Assembly (NCBI RefSeq): GCF_001577305.1
Contig: NZ_CP014518.1
Coordinates: 2,356,001 to 2,420,000 of the forward strand
Source of the DNA: Sinomonas atrocyanea
GTDB taxonomy: Bacteria > Actinomycetota > Actinomycetes > Actinomycetales > Micrococcaceae
Direction: 5' to 3'
Length of the DNA: 64,000 nt
This document shows positions 9,364-19,717 of the stretch, piece by piece. The position numbers were made by a program, and so were the translations under genes. The notes under the pieces are model-generated. The model made no database searches. It was not told where the DNA came from and saw only the letters and a list, made by a program, of their open reading frames with translations. The first letter of the stretch is position 1, and the number at the start of each line of letters is the position of its first letter.

Positions 9364-10351
9364 GGTGCGCGCCCCTCGCTGTACACAAAGCGCTCCAGGG
9401 TCTCGATGGGCTCGAGGGTGCCCGCCTCGGCGAACGCGATGGCGTCCTGGACCTCGTCCTCGGCTTCGCGCTCGAGCGCGGCCCACCCGGCGTCGTCCAG
9501 GTCGCCGGCGGAGGTCAGCGACGAGCGGAGGAGCGGGATGGGGTCGCGCTCCATCCAGGCGGCGACCTCGGCCCGCTCGCGGTATCGCTCGGGATCGAAC
9601 ATCGAGTGGGCGCGGAAGCGGTAGGTGCGCAGCTCGAGGAAGTACGGGCCGCCCCCGGCCCGGACCGAGTCCACGGCCTTCCTCGCGGCGTCGGCCACGG
9701 CGAGGGCGTCCATCCCGTCCACTTCCCACGAGGGGACGCCGTAGGAGGAGGCCTTGAGCGCGAGGTCGGTCTGCGACTCGGAGCGGGCGAGGGCGGTCCC
9801 CATGGCGTAGAGGTTGTTCTCGCAGCAGAAGAGCACGGGCAGGCGCCACAGGGCCGCGAGGTTGATGCTCTCGTGGAACTCCCCCTCGGCCATCGCGCCC
9901 TCGCCGAAGAAGCACACCGTCACGCGGTCGCGGCCCTGCATCGCGTCGGCGAGGGCCAGCCCGACGGCGAGGGGCAGCCCGCCGGCCACAATCGCGTTGC
10001 CGCCGAAGAAGCGCGCGTCAGCGTCGAACAGGTGCATGGACCCGCCGCGGCCGTGGCTGCACCCCTCGGCGCGGCCGTACATCTCGGCCATGAGCTTCCT
10101 TGCCGGGATGCCGGCCAAGAGGGCGTGCCCGTGCTCCCGGTAGGTGGCCACGATCGCGTCCCCCGGCTCGAGGGCACTCGTGACGCCCGCGACGACGGCC
10201 TCCTCGCCGATGGACACGTGGAGGAACCCGCGGATCTTCTGCTCGGTGTAGAGCCGCACGCACGCCTCCTCGAGGCGCCGCACCCGCAGCATCGCCCTCA
10301 GGAGCGCGCGGGGGCTGCCGGGGCCCGCCGCCGCGGCGTCCGCGGGCGCCG

Positions 10352-10355
<4 letters not shown>
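9360..10355 (-). CDS. 2-oxoacid / acetoin dehydrogenase E1 alpha subunit
   Basis: A 331-residue TPP-dependent E1alpha. It has GGSMHLFD followed by a glycine-rich segment, the TPP/Mg motif reading GEGAMAEGEF...ESINLAAL...CENN (GEG in place of the usual GDG), and the phosphorylation-loop region YRFRAHSMFDP. Length and layout match the short actinobacterial and AcoA-type E1alpha rather than homodimeric AceE. The ATG overlaps the stop of the ligase gene by 4 bases (ATGA). With E1beta and E2 it should decarboxylate a 2-oxoacid, or cleave acetoin, to an acyl-lipoyl intermediate. Confidence 0.9.
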
Positions 10356-12154
<1,799 letters not shown>

Positions 12155-12476
12155 CTCACCATGACACGCCCGGCGATCCGGGCCGGCCCAGTGCCTAAAG
12201 TCCCCGCGGCGGGGCCCGGCGCGGTGGTTGGGCTCGAAGATGTCGTCGACGTTGATGCCGGTGTCCACAGTGGGCGTCCGCAACGCGGCAGCCGCACTCG
12301 GATCTCGGACGGCACATGGCAGATCTTCGAGCGGAGCGCCCTGGCGAGATCGAGGCGGCGAAGCCACTGTTCGCCTTATGGTTCCTTCGTTCCGACGAGA
12401 TGTCCTGACAGGACGTCCTGCCCTTGAGCTCCCTCAGTAGGCGGCGCATCGGGGCCTGGGGCTCACCGCACCCCCC
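12155..12476. other. Intergenic region upstream of the ligase operon, with a short palindrome
   Basis: These 322 bp separate the ligase start from the end of the GntR gene, both on the minus strand, and must hold the ligase operon promoter. I see no gene. A perfect 6-1-6 palindrome (GTCCTG-a-CAGGAC, 12402-12414) is the only clear symmetric element and could be an operator. A run of seven C lies next to the GntR gene end. Confidence 0.4.
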
Positions 12477-13226
12477 CTAGCTGGCCTGCCCGGACTCGTT
12501 GCCGTCTGTGGGCTCCTCGTGGAGCCGCTGGAGCGCGGCCTTGCGCGCGCCGCGGATGTGCGCCCTGACGGCCCGTTTGGCCGCGGCGGGGTCTCCGGCG
12601 AGTATCGCGTCCAAGATCCGCCGATGCTCTACCCGCGACTTCTCAAGGCGCCCGGGCATCCGCAGGGTGGTCTCGATGCCCCGGGAGAGGATTTCCTGCA
12701 GCACGCCCTGGGTCTGGGCGAGGAAGCGGTTGCCTGCGGCTTCGACGATGCGCAGGTGGAAGGCTGCATCGAGCTCCTGAAGGCGACGCCAGTCCACCTC
12801 AGCCTCGGAGCTTGCGGCTGCGAGGCTCTCGTGGGCAGCGCTGACGGCCTCGAGTCTTGCCGGGTCGCGGTAGCTGGCCGCCCAGGCCGCTGCCGGCACC
12901 TCCAGCACTTCCCGCATGTCGTAGAGCTCCTCGATGGCGATGTCCTCGCCGTAGAGGGCTGCGCGCAGCTTGCGGGTGGGCTCCGGGTCGGCGACGAAGA
13001 CCCCGCTCCCGTGCCGGACGTCCACCCGCCCCTGGGCCTTCAGCGCACCGAGCGCCTCCCGCAGCGACGGCCGCCCGACGCCCAGCTTCGCTGCGAGTTC
13101 ACGTTCGGGAGGGAGCCTGTCGCCAGGATGCAGGTGCTCGCTCGCGATGACGTCGAGGATCCGCCGCATGACCAGCTCGGACACGCTGCCCTGCCGGACC
13201 GGCGCCCACGCCTCCTGAGCCTGCAT
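12477..13226 (-). CDS. GntR-family (FadR subfamily) transcriptional regulator
   Basis: A 249-residue regulator. A winged helix at about residues 18-78 (RLPPERELAAKLGVGRPSLREAL, then the wing RHGSGVFV) is followed by an all-helical FCD ligand domain with the metal-binding His/Asp pattern of FadR-type regulators. The ATG at 13226 has an excellent site (GGAGGGG) upstream, better than the start 27 bases earlier. It is divergent from the SuyA/SuyB-like operon, and two GGT-AAG-ACC palindromes lie in the shared 156-bp gap. By family habit it should repress that operon until a hydroxyacid-like inducer binds; the inducer is inferred, not shown. Confidence 0.88.
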   Translation of the reverse strand: MQAQEAWAPVRQGSVSELVMRRILDVIASEHLHPGDRLPPERELAAKLGVGRPSLREALGALKAQGRVDVRHGSGVFVADPEPTRKLRAALYGEDIAIEELYDMREVLEVPAAAWAASYRDPARLEAVSAAHESLAAASSEAEVDWRRLQELDAAFHLRIVEAAGNRFLAQTQGVLQEILSRGIETTLRMPGRLEKSRVEHRRILDAILAGDPAAAKRAVRAHIRGARKAALQRLHEEPTDGNESGQAS

Positions 13227-13262
13227 CGTTCCCCTCCTGTCACTCGAGCACACACCGTCTCG

Positions 13263-13278
13263 AAGGTAAGACCACCTT
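13263..13278. promoter_or_regulatory. Probable GntR operator 1
   Basis: AAGGTAAGACCACCTT contains the core GGT-AAG-ACC, a GGT-N3-ACC palindrome typical of FadR-subfamily sites. It lies 37 bp upstream of the regulator start, so it may control the regulator itself. Confidence 0.55.
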
Positions 13279-13348
13279 ACCTGTTTTCTCCGAAATATCT
13301 TCCAGAGGGGGTTGTGCCCCTCGTCACAGCGTGGCAGACTTTCGGATC

Positions 13349-13365
13349 AAGAGGTAAGACCTCTT
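13349..13365. promoter_or_regulatory. Probable GntR operator 2
   Basis: AAGAGGTAAGACCTCTT is a perfect 7-3-7 palindrome with the same GGT-AAG-ACC core as operator 1. It sits immediately before the ribosome binding site of the SuyA-like gene (start 13383), where a bound repressor would block transcription of the operon. Confidence 0.65.
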
Positions 13366-13382
13366 TCCACTAAGGAGGACAC

Positions 13383-13691
13383 ATGACAGACGCATCAGGG
13401 GAGCCCGGCTTCCTGGCGCACTACGACGGTGACGTCGTGGCAGTGGCAGTGCGGGACCTGGAGCCCGGCCTCGTCGAGGGCGGGTACCTGCGCGGCCCGG
13501 CCTCGGTGACCGTCGAGCTCCACGACCCCGTCCCGCTGGGGCACAAGCTTGCACTGGCCGACATGAAGGCCGGCGACGACGTCATCGAGTACGGGCTACG
13601 GATCGGTATCGCCACGGAGGACATCAGCCGCGGCTCGTACGTCCACATCCACAATGTAAGGAGCGCCCGGTGGCAGAACAGCGTGGCCTGA
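13383..13691 (+). CDS. suyA: Small SAF-domain subunit, SuyA-like (sulfolactate sulfo-lyase / UxaA family)
   Basis: A 102-residue SAF-domain protein. The family's small subunit ends in a VH(I/V)HN-(V/I)-x2-x-RW pattern; here it is YVHIHNVRSARW. This split arrangement (small SAF subunit plus large subunit) is that of (R)-3-sulfolactate sulfo-lyase SuyAB and of some split altronate/galactarate dehydratases. Together with the next gene it would split sulfolactate into pyruvate and sulfite. AAGGAGGA precedes the ATG. It overlaps the large subunit gene by 22 bases. The symbol rests on context and remembered family sequence, so altronate-dehydratase-like remains an alternative. Confidence 0.65.
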   Translation: MTDASGEPGFLAHYDGDVVAVAVRDLEPGLVEGGYLRGPASVTVELHDPVPLGHKLALADMKAGDDVIEYGLRIGIATEDISRGSYVHIHNVRSARWQNSVA

Positions 13692-14833
13692 GCGGATACC
13701 GTCGCGAGGACGGATCGGTCGGCATCCGGAACTACACAGTCATCCTGCCCGTGGATGACCTCTCCAATGCAGCGGCGGAGGCGGTGGCCAAGGTGGTCCC
13801 GGGCACGCTGGCGTTGCCCCATGCCTATGGACGCCTCCAGTTCGGACCGGACCTGGACCTGACCTTCCGCACACTGATCGGAACCGGCTCGAACGCCAAC
13901 GTTGCCTCCGTGGTCGTGATCGGCATCGAGCCGAACTGGACCCAGCTCATCGTGGAGGGGATCGCCAAGACCGGGAAGAAGGTCCAGGGCTTCTCCATCG
14001 AACGCAACGGGGACCTCAAGACGATCGAGAAGGCTTCCCGGGCGGCAGCGGCGTTCCTGCAGGAGGACTCTGAGAAGTACCGTGAGCCGGTTGAGCGCCG
14101 CGAGATCATGATGTCGATCAAGTGCGGCGAGTCCGACACGACCAGCGGCTTGGGGTCGTGCCCCACGACGGCCGAGGCCGTCGACCGATGGGTCGATGCC
14201 GGCGGGACCGTGCTCTTCGGGGAGACGACCGAGCTGACCGGCGGAGAGCATCTGATCGCGGAGCGGTGCGTGAACGACGCCGTACGCCAGCGGTTCCAGG
14301 CCATCTACGACAATTACATCGACGTCGTCGAGCGCACGGGGGCGAACCTGCTCGGCTCCCAGCCGACTCAGGGCAACATCCGGGGCGGCCTGTCCACGAT
14401 CGAGGAGAAGGCGATGGGCAACATCGCCAAGACCGGAACCAAGCCCGTCGTCGGCGTGCTCGACTCGGCCGAGGCCCCGGGGGCCGGCCCCGGCCTGTAC
14501 TTCATGGACACCTCGTCTGCGGCCGCCGAGTGCATCACGCTCATGGCCGCTGCCGGGGCCGTCGTGCACCTGTTCCCCACAGGGCAGGGCAACGTGATCG
14601 GCAACCCGATCGAACCGGTGGTCAAGATCACGGCAAACCCGCTCACGGCCGAGACCATGAGCGAGCACATGGACGTGGACTGCTCAGGACTGCTGCGGCG
14701 CGAGTACGACCTCAGCTCGGCCGGGGACCAGCTGATGGAGGTCATCGACCGCACCGTGAACGGGCGTCTGACGTGCAACGAGGTGCTCGGCCACCGGGAG
14801 TTCGTCATGACCAGGCTGTACCCGAGCGCCTGA
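13670..14833 (+). CDS. suyB: Large subunit, SuyB-like sulfolactate sulfo-lyase (UxaA/GarD C-terminal family)
   Basis: A 387-residue UxaA/GarD-family lyase subunit. It begins with the family signature GYRREDGSVGIRNY and has KCGESDTTSG, ETTELTGGE, SQPTQGNI and FPTGQGNVIGNP. The combination ALPHAYGRLQFG plus a single C-terminal block ending REFVMTRLYPSA matches what I recall of SuyB more than altronate dehydratase. Expected reaction: (R)-3-sulfolactate to pyruvate plus sulfite, iron-dependent. The start is GTG with GGAG upstream. Operon partners (aldehyde dehydrogenase, YihU-like reductase, two hydroxyacid dehydrogenases) support a C3-sulfonate substrate. Family is certain; exact substrate is inferred. 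Confidence 0.68.
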   Translation: MAEQRGLSGYRREDGSVGIRNYTVILPVDDLSNAAAEAVAKVVPGTLALPHAYGRLQFGPDLDLTFRTLIGTGSNANVASVVVIGIEPNWTQLIVEGIAKTGKKVQGFSIERNGDLKTIEKASRAAAAFLQEDSEKYREPVERREIMMSIKCGESDTTSGLGSCPTTAEAVDRWVDAGGTVLFGETTELTGGEHLIAERCVNDAVRQRFQAIYDNYIDVVERTGANLLGSQPTQGNIRGGLSTIEEKAMGNIAKTGTKPVVGVLDSAEAPGAGPGLYFMDTSSAAAECITLMAAAGAVVHLFPTGQGNVIGNPIEPVVKITANPLTAETMSEHMDVDCSGLLRREYDLSSAGDQLMEVIDRTVNGRLTCNEVLGHREFVMTRLYPSA

Positions 14834-14902
14834 TCCCCGCGCCGGGGAGGGGCGGCCGCCCTTCCCCGGCGCACCCTGCAGAACACCCAGGAACGGAAAG
14901 AC

Positions 14903-16327
14903 ATGTCGCAAGAACTGACCAATCTGATCGATGGCGTCTGGCAGGACACCACTGAGCACGTCGACGTGCTCAACCCGGTGGACGGCTCCGTCGTCGGCCG
15001 GATCGGGTATGGCGGCCTCGAGCATGCCCAGGCCGCGGCCGACGCCGCCGCTGCCGCACTGCCTGCGTGGGGCGGCACCCCCGCCAGGGTCCGCGCCGAC
15101 CTGCTCCACCGGGCCGCGGAGCTGATCTCGGCCAGGGCCGAGGAGATCGGCCTGCTGCTGGCCAGAGAGGCAGGGAAGCGGCTGCCCGAGGCGGTCGGGG
15201 AGGTCCGCTTCTCCGCCGAGTACTTCCGCTGGTTCGCGGAGGAAGTGCGACGCCCGCACGGCGCGGTGCACCCCCAGGAGGCACAGGAGCGCCGTCACCT
15301 CACCTTCCGCCGGCCCGCCGGAGTGGTCGCCAGCCTCACGCCCTGGAACTTCCCCTGCTCGATCCCGGCGCGCAAACTGGCCCCCGCCCTGGCCGCCGGC
15401 TGCACCGTCGTCGCCCGCGTCTCCGAGCAGGCGCCGCTCGCGGCAACAGAGCTTGTCCGATGCCTCACCGATGCGGGCATGCCGCCGGGGACGGTCAACC
15501 TGGTGCACGGCGCGCCCGCAGAGATCACCGGCGCGTTCCTGGACCACCCCGCGGTCCGGGTCGTGTCGTTCACCGGCTCCACCCCGGTCGGGCGGAAGAT
15601 CATGTCCCAGGCAAGCAGTCGAGTCGTCCGGCCGCTCCTGGAGCTCGGGGGGAACGCGGCGTTCATCGTGTTCGACGACGCCGACCTCGACGCCGCGGTG
15701 ACCGGCGCGATGCTGGCCAAGTTCCGCAACACCGGCCAGTCCTGCATCGGCGCCAACCGGTTCTTCGTCCACGCCTCCGTCCACGACGACTTCGTCGCCA
15801 GGTTCTCGGCCGCCGTGGACGCCATGAGCATCGGGGACGGGCTGGCCTCGCCGGTGCCCGACCTGGCCGCATGCATCGACCATCGGAGGGTCCGGGCGGT
15901 CAACGGGCTGGTCGAAGAGGCCCTCGACGCCGGCGCGAAGAAGGTCACCCGCGACTTCAGCCTGCCCGAGGGCGCGTTCTGCGCGCCCTCGATCCTGGTC
16001 GACGTCCCGGACCGTGTCGGCCTGGCCACAGAGGAAGTCTTCGGCCCGGCGGCGGGGATCTTCCGATTCGAGGACGAAGAGGAAGTCCTGCAGCGGGCCA
16101 ACGCCACCGAGATGGGCCTCGCCGGCTACTTCTACACCCGCGACCAGGCAAGGATCTGGCGCGTCGGCGAGCAGCTCGACGTCGGGATCACCGGCATCAA
16201 CAACGCCCTGCCCACTGTGGCGTTCGCCCCCATGGGCGGGACCAAGCAGTCGGGCCTGGGACGTGAGGGAGGGAGCCTGGGCCTCGAGGAATTCGAAGAG
16301 ACCCGCTACCTCTCCATCGGGATCTGA
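14903..16327 (+). CDS. NAD(P)-dependent aldehyde dehydrogenase, succinate-semialdehyde/sulfolactaldehyde type
   Basis: A 474-residue ALDH of the GabD branch. The general base Glu lies in LELGGN near residue 247 and the catalytic Cys in GQSCIGANR near 280. GabD-like enzymes oxidise succinate semialdehyde; homologues in sulfoquinovose and dihydroxypropanesulfonate pathways oxidise 3-sulfolactaldehyde to sulfolactate. Its position directly after the SuyB-like gene (69 bp gap) in a GntR-controlled operon favours the second role here, but this is an inference. The start has a GGAAAG site upstream. Confidence 0.85.
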   Translation: MSQELTNLIDGVWQDTTEHVDVLNPVDGSVVGRIGYGGLEHAQAAADAAAAALPAWGGTPARVRADLLHRAAELISARAEEIGLLLAREAGKRLPEAVGEVRFSAEYFRWFAEEVRRPHGAVHPQEAQERRHLTFRRPAGVVASLTPWNFPCSIPARKLAPALAAGCTVVARVSEQAPLAATELVRCLTDAGMPPGTVNLVHGAPAEITGAFLDHPAVRVVSFTGSTPVGRKIMSQASSRVVRPLLELGGNAAFIVFDDADLDAAVTGAMLAKFRNTGQSCIGANRFFVHASVHDDFVARFSAAVDAMSIGDGLASPVPDLAACIDHRRVRAVNGLVEEALDAGAKKVTRDFSLPEGAFCAPSILVDVPDRVGLATEEVFGPAAGIFRFEDEEEVLQRANATEMGLAGYFYTRDQARIWRVGEQLDVGITGINNALPTVAFAPMGGTKQSGLGREGGSLGLEEFEETRYLSIGI

Positions 16328-16391
16328 CTCCCCCACCCCGTGCCCCGCGCGGGACCCACAACCATCCTCACCCGCAAAGGAGCGGAGAGTC

Positions 16392-17878
16392 ATGGCAGGA
16401 CAAGCATTGATCATCAGGAGCGCGCGCGACGTCGTCGACGCGGTCAACTCGGGCGCTGTGCGCGGAGGCAACGAGGTGGCGATCGTCATCATCGCCCTCG
16501 GCGGCATCTTCATCGACGCCTACGACTTCACCTCGGTGGCCTTCGGGCTCAAGGACATCACCGCGACCTTCCACATCGACGCCTGGACCGAAGGCATCGT
16601 CGCATCCTCGATCATGATCGGCGCCCTTCTGGGAGCCGTCTCCGGCGGCTACCTGGTAGACCGGATCGGCCGCTACAAGATGTTCATGGCCGACATGCTC
16701 TTCTTCGTCGGCGCCGCCATAGGCTGCGCCCTGGCCTGGAACGCGGTGTCCCTGATCGTCTTCAGGTTCGCCATGGGCCTGGGAATCGGGCTCGACTTCC
16801 CCGTGGCGCTGGCCTTCGTCGCCGAATACACCGCCCGCAAGGGCAAGGGCGGCCGGGTCACGCTGTGGCAGCCCATGTGGTACGTCGCGACCGGCACGAG
16901 CTTCGCCGTCCTCCTGCCGCTCTACTTCCTGATCCCGCAGTCCGTCCAGAGCGAGCTCCTGTGGCGCTGCGCCGTGGGCTTCGGCGCCGTGCCAGCGCTG
17001 ATCGTTCTTCTGGTCCGGCGGCGCTACATGGAGGAATCCGCCTCCTGGGCAGCGAACCAGGGTGATCTGGCAGGGGCGGTCGAGATCCTGAAAAAGTCCT
17101 ACCGCGCCGACGTCCAGCTCGCCCCCGAATCAGAGCTGCAGTACCCGCCGAAGCTCGCCAAGTCGCCCCTGGCTGGCATCAAGGCCCTCTGGAGCCCCCG
17201 GTACCGGCGGCGGACCATCCTGGTCGGCATCGTCGGGGCCTGCCAGTCGATGCAGTACTACGCCGTCGGCTTCTTCCTGCCGTTCATCATCGGCACCTTC
17301 ATGTCCATGAACCTCCTGGCGACGATCACGATGCCTCTGCTGTTCAACTTCCTCTTCGGGGTCACCGGCGGCTTCGCCGGGGTCATCCTCATCCGCAGAT
17401 TCGGCTCCTGGATGCTGACCTTCATCGGGTTCCTCGTCTGCTTCGGCGTGCTGGTAGCACTCGGCCTGCTCGGACGCCCCACATCCTTCGGAGCAGGGAT
17501 CATCATCGGCCTGCTCCTCGGCGTCTTCGTCTACTTCCACTCCGCCGGACCCGGCGCCCAAGGAATGACCATGGCCACCCTGAGCTACCCCACATCCCTG
17601 CGCGGTACCGGCGCCGGCTTCGGACAGGCCGTCCTGCGGGTGGGCTCGACCATCTCGCTGCTGTTCTTCCCCGTCCTGGTGCACCAGCTGGGAACCCGCG
17701 TCTTCCTGGTCGTCGCCCTCGCCCCCTCATCGGCCTCATCGCCCTGCTCAGCATCCGCTGGGAACCCACCCGGGCCGACGTCGACGCAGAGGACTACGAG
17801 ACGGTGCCCCCGCAGAAGACCCGCCCAGCCACTGGAAACACGAAAACCACCGGAACAACGAAAGAGGCCACGCTGTGA
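16392..17878 (+). CDS. MFS transporter, probable organic acid/sulfonate importer (apparent -1 frameshift near the C-terminus)
   Basis: A 12-helix major facilitator of the sugar/metabolite:H+ symporter type. It has the loop 2-3 signature GGYLVDRIGRYK and a long central loop; ATG 16392 has AAGGAG upstream. The reading frame breaks at the C5 run 17722-17726: adding one C restores a normal tail (IGLIALLSIRWEP, then a short hydrophilic end) and a stop at 17878 that overlaps the next start as GTGA. Without it the frame runs on to 18143 as non-protein-like sequence. Sequencing error is therefore likelier than a dead gene. By operon context it should import the substrate of the SuyAB-like pathway. 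Confidence 0.75.
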
Positions 17879-18747
17879 AGATCAGCTGCATCGGCGCCGG
17901 AAACATGGGCGGCGCCGTCGCCCGCCGCATCGCGGCCAACTCCGACTTCGCCGTCACCGTCTACGACCCGTCCCCCGCAGCGGTCGAGAAGTGCGTGGAG
18001 GCCGGCGCCACCGGCTCCGACTCGCTCGAGGCAGCGGTGACGGGCGCCGACGTCGTCCTCACCAGCCTGCCGACCGTCCCGCTGGTCCTCGACACCATCC
18101 GCCAGATCCTGCCCAGGACCGACGAGGACACCGTCATCGTTGACATCTCCACGATCGACCCACAGTCGGCCCGCACTGTCCTGGACCTGTGCACCGAGTT
18201 CCGGAGACCCTTCGTGGCCTGCCCCCTGGGGAAGACGCCGGCCCACGCCGAGAACGGCCAGATCCCGCTCTTCGTCGGAGGCGCCCCCGACGCGGTGGCC
18301 ACGATCGAACCGCTGCTGGACTGGATGGGCGAGAAGACCTACAACTTCGGCACCGTCGAGGCCGCGACCGCCTTCAAGCTCATCTCCAACTTCATCGGCA
18401 TGGCCAACGTCGCGATCCTCGCCGAGGGGCTCGCCGTCGCGCTCAAGGCCGGAATCTCCCCGGATGCCTTCGCCGAGGCCCTGGCCGACACCGGGGCCCG
18501 CTCCTTCCAGTCCGACCTGCGGCTGCCATGGATGCTCGAGCAGGACTGGACCTCCCGGTTCGGGGTCGACCTCGCCGTCAAGGACGTCGGCCTCGCCGTG
18601 GCCTCCGCCCTGTCCTGGCGCATCCCCGTCCCGGTGGGCTCCGCCGCCCTCGCACAGCTGATCTCCGCCTCGACCCGCGGCTACGGACGCGAGGACGTGG
18701 TCTCCATGCTCAAGCTCATCCAGCCCGACGCCGAAGAGCAACGATGA
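17875..18747 (+). CDS. 3-hydroxyisobutyrate-dehydrogenase-family reductase, YihU-like (sulfolactaldehyde/DHPS oxidoreductase)
   Basis: A 290-residue beta-hydroxyacid dehydrogenase. The NAD(P) loop GAGNMG is at about 8-13 and the catalytic Lys lies in FKLISNF. In ordinary family members the substrate loop reads PVSGG; here it is CPLGKTPAHAENG, resembling the PVGRT loop of the 3-sulfolactaldehyde reductase YihU. FGVDLAVKDVGLA matches the conserved C-terminal block. It would interconvert 2,3-dihydroxypropanesulfonate and 3-sulfolactaldehyde, feeding the aldehyde dehydrogenase. The GTG start overlaps the restored MFS stop and the gene's own stop overlaps the next ATG. Family is certain; the sulfonate specificity is inferred from the loop. 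Confidence 0.78.
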   Translation: MKISCIGAGNMGGAVARRIAANSDFAVTVYDPSPAAVEKCVEAGATGSDSLEAAVTGADVVLTSLPTVPLVLDTIRQILPRTDEDTVIVDISTIDPQSARTVLDLCTEFRRPFVACPLGKTPAHAENGQIPLFVGGAPDAVATIEPLLDWMGEKTYNFGTVEAATAFKLISNFIGMANVAILAEGLAVALKAGISPDAFAEALADTGARSFQSDLRLPWMLEQDWTSRFGVDLAVKDVGLAVASALSWRIPVPVGSAALAQLISASTRGYGREDVVSMLKLIQPDAEEQR

Positions 18748-19717
18748 GCACCGTCGTCGTCACCGAAGACGTCACCGGCCCCGCCTACGACAAGCTCGCC
18801 GCAGCCCGGAGCCTCCGCCGCGACGCGGAGGCGTGGAGCTCTCCCGAGCGGCTCCGAGAACTCCTCGCCCACGCCGAAGCCGTCATCGTCCGGAACCGCA
18901 CCCAGGTCGACCAGGCGTTCCTGGAGGCCGCACCGTCCCTGAAGGTCGTGGCTCGGGCCGGGGTGGGCCTGGACAACATCGACCTGGACGCCGCCGACCG
19001 GGCAGGAGTAGTCGTCGTCGCCCCGCTCGGGGCGAACGCATCCAGCGTCGCAGAACACGCCCTCGCCATGGCCCTGGCACTGTCCAAGTCCCTCATCCCC
19101 TCCAGCACCTCCACCAAAGCCGGAGGCTGGGACCGTACCCCCACCCAGGAGCTCAAGGGCCGCACCTGGGGCCTGCTCTCAGCCGGAGCCACCGCCCGTG
19201 CGACAGCACGACTGGCCCGGTCACTCGGGATGGACGTCGTTGCCTACGACCCCTACATCGGCCCCGACCACCCCGAGGTCCTCGAGATCGGGCTCGAGCT
19301 CGCCCCCTCGACGATGTCCTCTCCCGGGCCGACGTGCTCAGCGTCCACCTGCCCCACACCCCGGCGACCGACCGGCTCCTGGACGCTCACCGGCTCGCCC
19401 TCCTCCCCCGCGGCGCCCTCCTGATCAGCGTGGGGCGAGGCGAAGTCGTCGACGAGTCCGCGCTGCTCGAAGCCCTCACCACCGGCCGGCTGGGGGGAGC
19501 CGGACTCGACGTGCGGGCGAAGGAGCCGCCCATCACAGGGGCCCTCGAAACGCTGCCGAACGTGATCCTGACCCCCCACGTGGCCGGGATCAGTGTGCAG
19601 GCACAGCAGCGGATCGGTGAGATCCTCTGCGACCAGATCAGCACCGTGCTCGACGGCGGACAGGCGACCTGCGCAGTGGGACGCCACGTAGTCCCCGTCC
19701 GGGAGACCGTGGCATGA
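18744..19717 (+). CDS. D-2-hydroxyacid dehydrogenase, possibly SlcC-like (apparent -1 frameshift)
   Basis: About 324 residues once a frameshift is repaired. The first part has the family block GVGLDNIDLDAA; after the break come the catalytic Arg (SVGRGEVVDES), Glu (VRAKEPP) and His (TPHVAGIS). The break is at the C5 run 19303-19307; one extra C joins the halves as APLDDVLSRADVLSVHLP. The Rossmann loop reads LLSAGATARATA, lacking two of the three usual glycines, which is odd for an active NAD enzyme. (S)-sulfolactate dehydrogenase SlcC belongs to this family and would oxidise sulfolactate to sulfopyruvate. Both ends overlap neighbours by 4 bases (ATGA). Confidence 0.72.

Noticed and set aside
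17879..18143. C-terminal run-on of the MFS transporter
   Set aside because: Arg/Pro-rich; it is the wrong frame after the C-run break and overlaps the reductase gene.
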